Source of the DNA: Glycine soja
Taxonomy: Eukaryota > Streptophyta > Magnoliopsida > Fabales > Fabaceae
Length of the DNA: 64,000 nt
Direction: 5' to 3'
Assembly: GCF_004193775.1 (NCBI RefSeq)
Contig: NC_041008.1
Span: forward strand, 18,991,731 to 19,055,730
Below the pieces are notes generated by a model. It searched no databases. It was given only the letters and a program-made list of their open reading frames with translations, and was not told the DNA's origin. Each line of letters starts with the position of its first letter. Position 1 is the first letter of the stretch. This document shows, piece by piece, positions 58,312-64,000 of this stretch. A program made the position numbers and the translations under genes.

Positions 58312-61300
58312 CTAGAAATGGATATCAGACATTCCTAGTTTGGAATGCAGAAATTTAAAAGCACCAGGCATTAGGGCTTTAGTGTAAACATCAACTAATT
58401 GATTTGCAGAAGGAATAGGAAGTAACTTCACAAGACCACTTAACACCTTCTATCAAACTATGTGGCAGTCAATCTCAATATGCTTTGTTCTTTCATGAAA
58501 CATTGGATTTGCATCTATGTGAAGGGCAAATTTGTTGTCACAATACAAAGTAGTAGGTTTCTTAAAGTCTACTTTGAATTCTTCCAGCAGATAGGTAAGC
58601 TATTGTAGCTCACAAATGGCACTGGCTAGTGCTCTGTATTCAGCTTCTGATGAGCTTTTGGATACAGTGGCTTGCTTCTTGGATCTCCATGAAATCAATG
58701 AGTCACCAATGTACATAGCATAACTAGTGATAGACCTTCTGGTGTCAATGCAACCAACCCAGTCACAATCACTAATTCCCTTTAACTGAATTTTACTTGT
58801 AGCAAAAAGGAAAATCCCTACTATTGGGGATCTCTTAATATATCTGAGAATTCGAACAGCAGGCTGTTGATGAACTGAGGTGGGAGCAGCAACAAATTGG
58901 CTTAGATGTTGCACAACATAAGTGATATCTGGCCTTATATTAGTCAAGTAGATCAGCCTACCAATTAACCTTCTAAAAGAGAAATCATCTTCCATTGAAA
59001 GAGGAGTTCTTGATTGTTGATGCAACTTAGTAGCATAATTTGATATAGAGTAGATATTAGCTTAGATCCAAGCATATCAGCATCACTGAGAATGTCTAAG
59101 GCATACTTCCTTTGACATAGATTGATACCAGTAGGTTTTTTGGCTACTTCAAAACCTAAGAAGTATCTCAAGTCACCTAAATCCTTTATCTTAAAAGCAT
59201 TGTCCGGTAGTTGTGTAACACCTTGTATTTCAATCAAATCATTGCCTGACAAAAAAATATCATCCACATAATCTAATAGAGTAGTGATAGTGTTGAATCT
59301 ATGTTTGAGAAACAAAGAATGATCTGAAGCCCACTGCTTGTATGATAACTGCTAATTATGAGTATATTTTGGGGTTAAATTATATAAGAATTTATAATTT
59401 TTCTCTCCTTATTCTTCTTTTTTGAGAAAATAATTGTTAAATTAACATCATTTAAGTTTTTGTGTAGAGAATATTAAAAGTGATGAATTTATGATGCTTA
59501 GTGAGTAAAATAAAGCCCAAGAAAATAGGGATAATTAAGGAAAGTAAGACTAATTAAGGAAATAAGACTAATTAAGAAAAACAATCTAATTAAGGAAATC
59601 ATGTTAATTAAGGAAAACAAATTAATTAAGGAAAGAAAACTAATTCAGAAGTTCGCGTAGCTAAGCTAATCTGTACCTATAAAAGAAGAAGAGAAAAGAA
59701 AGAAAAGACACATAGAAATTCCAAGAGAATACAATTCCTTATAAAATGCAAAGGCTAGAAAAAAGAGAATTAATCATTAGGAGTCATTCCTTCCTTCCAT
59801 CCCCTTTTCTTATCTTATTCCCCTTTATTAAATATTCTCCTCTTGCAATTGTAAAGTCTCCTATGACTATGAGAGGCTAAACCCCCTTTGTTGGAAACTT
59901 GACAGTCAACTACTTTTGATGTAATTTCTCTTCCTATTTATTTATGAATATTACATTTGCATTATCTTTTCTTGTGCTTAATATTATTGTTTGTGGTTTG
60001 ATCACCCATTTGCATGGTAAGTTTTAAGGGTAGCATTGGGAGATGTTATTTTCAAATAGAACTAGGAAATGATATCTAAATAAAGTCATCACTAGGAATA
60101 GGTTGATATTTTTTTAGCCTGTTATACATCTCTATTCTTAATATAATTTACTATTTTAGCTCTGGAAAGGGATTTATGAGAAAAAATAGATAAATTAGGC
60201 TCTTTCATGCAGAGGACCAAAGTTAGAGTATCCTAGTAGATGCAGGTGTAAATTGGAATAATTATAAATAGAGAAAAATCATTAACATTACATCAAATAG
60301 TAGCTCTGGTAGGCTAAGTTCCCAGTATTCTCATCTTTTGAATTTACTTCTACAATATTATTAGGTTCTCTAATTTTTCTGTCTTTAATTAATCAATTTA
60401 AATTCTTGTTTACTTTCTTCTCTTATTTGAATTAATTTTCTACCAATTTAAATTACTATTTTTCTCATAACTTTTTCTAGTCAATTTTATTTAACTTCTT
60501 TTATTAATAAAATATTCATCTACCTAAGTACAAACAGTGTTCCCATGGATTCAACACTCGAACTTTCATTTTAATTTTACTACTTAGGACGAATTGGAGC
60601 ACTTTCCAATCCATCAACACTTGTACCCATGTGAAATCAGAAAGGAAGACAGTCTGGCATACCACTGTATGTTGGCTTGTTTCAGTCCATATAGGGACCT
60701 TTGCAACTTACTAACTTGCCCAGACTTGGCTACCTGCATACCTTGAGGAAGTATCATGTACACCTCTTCATTCAAATCACCATGTAAGAAAGCATTATTC
60801 ACATCTAATTGCTTAAGATACCATTTATTGATAGTAGTTAAGGCCAATAGAAGTTTCATTGTGGTTAGCTTGGCCATTGGAGAAAAGGTGTCTCGGTAAT
60901 CTTGCCTTTCCACTTAAGGGTAGCCCTTGGCCACTAACCTGACTTTATGTCTTTCCACTAACCCATTAGATCTGTGCTTGATCTTATACACCTACTTACA
61001 GCCAATAACATTCTTATGTGAGGCAAATCAGTCAAAACCAAAGTATCATTAAGTTCTAAAGCCATAATTCTTGCATTCATTGCCTCTATCTAGACAGGAT
61101 CCTTAGAAGCTTCATTATAGGACTGAGGTTCAAAATTTAGTGTAATAGATAAAATGATATTGTCATAAGAAGGAGACAATCTGCTATTGGAAAGAACGGA
61201 AGTAAGAGGATAGAGCCAAGTACTTGCAAAATAACTAGCTACAATTGAAGATGGGTATGAAACATGGAAGTCCTTATACTTGCTTGATTTGTGTGTCTGT

Positions 61301-63931
61301 CTCAGAGATCTTCTAGTTATATTAGAGGATTGCTCTAAAGTCAAGAGATCAGAATTAGTATTATTCGGCACAAGCATGATATGATCAGTTGGTAATTTTG
61401 ATGAGACACCATAAGATTGATCAATGGAATAAGAAGAAGGAATAGAAAAGACAGTGACATGATCAAGTTTGTCTTGGCCAATGAATGGAAAACAATCCTC
61501 ATAGAAGATCATACTCCTAAAGACAAATATGGCCTTGGTTTTAAGATTAAAAAAATAATGAATAATTTGGTGTTTGGCTTAAAACCTAAAAATACAGAAG
61601 TGACAGCCCTAGGATCTAGTTTCTTTCTGTTAACTACTAGAGTACTAGAAAAACATAAACACTCAAACACTCTTAATGACTCAATATCATAGATGCTTCC
61701 ATGTAATTTTTCATAGGGAGTATGATTATTAAGAAAGGGAGAGGACATGCAATTGATAAGAACAACAAAGTGAACCAATGCATAGGACCAGAAGACAGTT
61801 GGAAGATTTGATTGAAATAACAAAGATCGAGTCACATTGAGCAAATGTTGATGCTTTCTTTCAACAATGCCATTCTGTTGGGGTGTTTCAATACAAGTAG
61901 TTTGATGCACAATATCAGTATCATCATAAAATTGTCTCATGATAAACTTTGATCCATTATCTAACCTAATCACTTTCACGTTTAACTTAAACTGCCTTTC
62001 AACATTGGCAACAAAATTCTTTAAATGAGATTGTGTCTTAGCCTTTGAATGCATGAGAAAAACCCAAACAAACCTTGAGTAATCATATATTATAGTAAGG
62101 AAATACTTGTAACCATTTAATGAAGTTACATTGCAAGGACCCAGATATCAACATGTATAAGAGCAAAAGCACAAGAAGAATGTGATTCACTACTAGGAAA
62201 TGATAATCATTTCTGTTTTGAATGATGACAAGTTTCACACACAAATTGCTTATCTGATGTAAGTATAGGATAAAATTATTTTAATAACAACAATCTTTCT
62301 AAAGATGGATGACCAAGTCTATAGTGCCATAGATCTATAGGTATTTTATTACATGAAAAGGCAGAAACATTGAAAATGCTAGAATTAACAAAATCAGACT
62401 TGTACTTAGACTTGAATGAAATCATCTTGAGTCTATAAAGTCCTTCCACCATCTCAATTGTACCAATCTTTTGTTGGTTCATATCCTGGATAAAAAATTT
62501 ATCATTCATAAATGTTAGTTTGCAAGGCAAGGAGGAAACCAATTTAGATACTGAAATCAAGTTATATTGAAAGCTAGGAATGTATAAAACTTCTTCCAAG
62601 TACAAAAAATGAGTAATTTGGATTATGCTTGCAAGGGTTGTAGTAACCGTATGGCCATTAGGAAGCTTAACTATTATAGGTTTTATTTTCTTACATAAAT
62701 AAAATAAATGTGGGAAGGTTGTGACATGATTTGTGGCTCCAGAATCAAGAATTCACTCATCTTGGCTAGTCTTGCTAACACTACAAGTAATAGATAGTAT
62801 ACTACCTTTGTTAGTAGTTGTACCAATCTAATTTATTTGTGATTTGTTCTAGACTGGAGCTTGTTGTTGCAATAATAACATCAAGGCTTTATATTGATGA
62901 GTAGTTAATCTCACATCTTCATTTTGTGTCTCTTGATTTCGATCTAAGGGTGAACCATCACCTTCTTCTCTTACAACACTGACATTATTGATGTGTGGAT
63001 TTTAAACCTTGTAAAGTTTGTGTCCAAGTGGGTATCCATGCTTCTTGTAACAATCGTCAACAATATGGTTAGAAAAACCACAATATGTGTATACCTTGTT
63101 TCCTTTTACTCCTAAATTTCCTCTACTAGGATTGCTTTGACTTCTTTTTCCTCCTCTGGAAGCATAATTCTGAGGAAAACCATTCTTCCTATAGCATCTA
63201 TATATAGTGTGATTATCTTTCCAATAATAGGTACATGAATGTTCATAATTCGATGAATTGTTGCCTGCTGCATTGATCAAACTCATGTTTCCTGTTAATT
63301 CATTGATATTGATTTGTCTTTCCTACTGAACAACGTATGAGAAAACCTTGGCTATGTTTGGCAATGGGTCCATCATCAATACATTGGATCTCATAGTACT
63401 AAATTGATCATTTAAACCTCTATGGAACTACATTATATGATGTTGGATCAGGCCTACAACTTTTCAATTCATCCCAAATAACTCTCAATTTTGTGAAGTA
63501 AACGATGATGATTTGATCACCTTGTCTGATAAAAGCCATTTCTTATTGCAACTCTAAAATTCTCAGCAGATCTCCTTGTGAGCATCTTGACTTTAAGTCC
63601 TTCCAAATGTCTCTAGCATATCTATCCATAAGATACTTTGCCTTATCGAGGGTCAAACCGAGTGGACAAGCCAAGAAACCACCATATTGTTGCATTTCCT
63701 CCAAACTGCATGGAGAGGATGATTTGATGCACATTTCTGGATTGATCCATCCATGAATTCGACTTTATTTTTCGTGCTCAATGTAGTAAGCATCGAATGA
63801 CTCCATGAGTTGTAGTTTATCGGATCAAGAACTGGAGAAACGAGTGTAATTGCAAGATTTTCTCCTGAATGAAGGTAGTATGGGCTATGAACATTCAAGG
63901 ATTGGTCTTGTGAAGAAATCTCATTGGTCAT
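58312..63931 (-). pseudogene. Copia gag-pol polyprotein, broken
   Basis: Gag starts at ATG 63931 (MTNEISSQDQSLNVHSPYYL), with LVSPVLDPINYNSWSHSM and, after a stop and shift near 63655, DIWKDLKSRCSQGDLLRI. A zinc-knuckle-like part at 63002-63286 reads YTYCGFSNHIVDDCYKKHGY (first Cys lost). The protease site ILDSGATNHVTT is near 62745. The integrase region has LWHYRLGHPSLERLLLLK (62300), VKVIRLDNGSKFI and TPQQNGIVERKHQHLLNVTR (61509-62054). RT has [20 protein letters not shown] and [20 protein letters not shown] (60614-60913) and, beyond the nested LTR, LLDYVDDIFLSGND with the YVDD catalytic site. RNase H has DCDWVGCIDTRRSITSYAM and SSSEAEYRALASA, ending LHSKLGMSDIHF at 58312. It cannot produce a working polyprotein. 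Confidence 0.88.
59337..60625 (+). mobile_element. Solo LTR nested in the copia RT gene
   Basis: The insertion is 59343-60619 (1277 bp), beginning TGATAACTGCTAATTATG and ending AATCCATCAACA. It is flanked by CTTGTA on both sides (59337-59342, 60620-60625), a 6-base match consistent with a 5-bp duplication plus one chance base. Internal landmarks 'gtggtttgatcacccatt' (59994) and 'ggctctttcatgcagagg' (60200) recur in the gypsy LTR at 29622-32800. It splits the RT frame between LISHGYKC and ASDHSLFLKHR. No internal region remains. Confidence 0.85.
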
Positions 63932-64000
63932 GATGAAGGAATCGAAAGAAAAAGATGCAGGTTCAAGATCAGGGAGTTGCACAACAGAGCACCTCCAAAT

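Larger units (their letters stand above)
58026..64000 (-). mobile_element. Ty1/copia retrotransposon, decayed, 5' end outside window
   Basis: On the minus strand the order gag, protease, integrase, RT, RNase H, 3' LTR is that of a copia element. Many stops and shifts are present and a solo LTR is nested in RT. The 5' LTR and PBS would lie beyond 64000. Confidence 0.85.

Overview
This window is nuclear DNA from a flowering plant, almost certainly a legume and most likely soybean (Glycine). The basis is the intron-bearing plant gene families, the very AT-rich spacers, and transposon families that I associate with soybean: an Ogre-like gypsy LTR beginning TGTCATACCC, a CACTA element with CACTA(C/T)TA ends, Mutator-like elements carrying a plant mobile domain, and gypsy LTRs with gctaagc-type words. 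The species call is inference; no database search was possible.

Layout. 1-3034: 5' end of an Ogre-like Ty3/gypsy element on the minus strand (LTR, PBS, start of ORF1). 3035-8526: decayed Mutator-like element with a plant-mobile-domain pseudogene and a ~50-bp AT-rich minisatellite. 10474-13920: a large near-perfectly centred inverted repeat abutting a 702-bp tandem duplication. 15393-16991: an intact GARP/G2-like transcription factor gene (five exons, minus strand). 17000-27200: AT-rich spacer with three MITEs and microsatellites. 27200-32800: 3' remnant of a gypsy element whose LTR is split by a second, solo LTR. 32868-33342: fragments of an RNA polymerase II largest-subunit gene. 34026-34865: a DUF688-type gene. 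38747-40792: an L-type lectin receptor kinase gene with one in-frame stop. 42235-58022: a complete ~15.8-kb CACTA element with matching ends and TCT target duplication, carrying dead TNP2 and TNPA/Ulp1-type genes plus captured host exons. 58026-64000: a decayed Ty1/copia element (minus strand) whose RT gene is split by a solo LTR; the CACTA appears to sit inside its 3' LTR.

Only three host genes look like resident genes (GARP factor, DUF688 protein, lectin kinase), and they show no operon-like or pathway linkage. The rest records successive transposon insertions: solo LTR into copia, CACTA into the copia LTR, solo LTR into gypsy LTR, Ogre next to or into a Mutator-like element. The most informative parts are the gene-capturing CACTA, the lectin kinase with a single nonsense codon, the GC-AG intron in the GARP gene, the long hairpin at 10.5-12.5 kb, and a MITE with a perfect 9-bp target duplication whose ends resemble those of the Mutator-like element 16 kb away.
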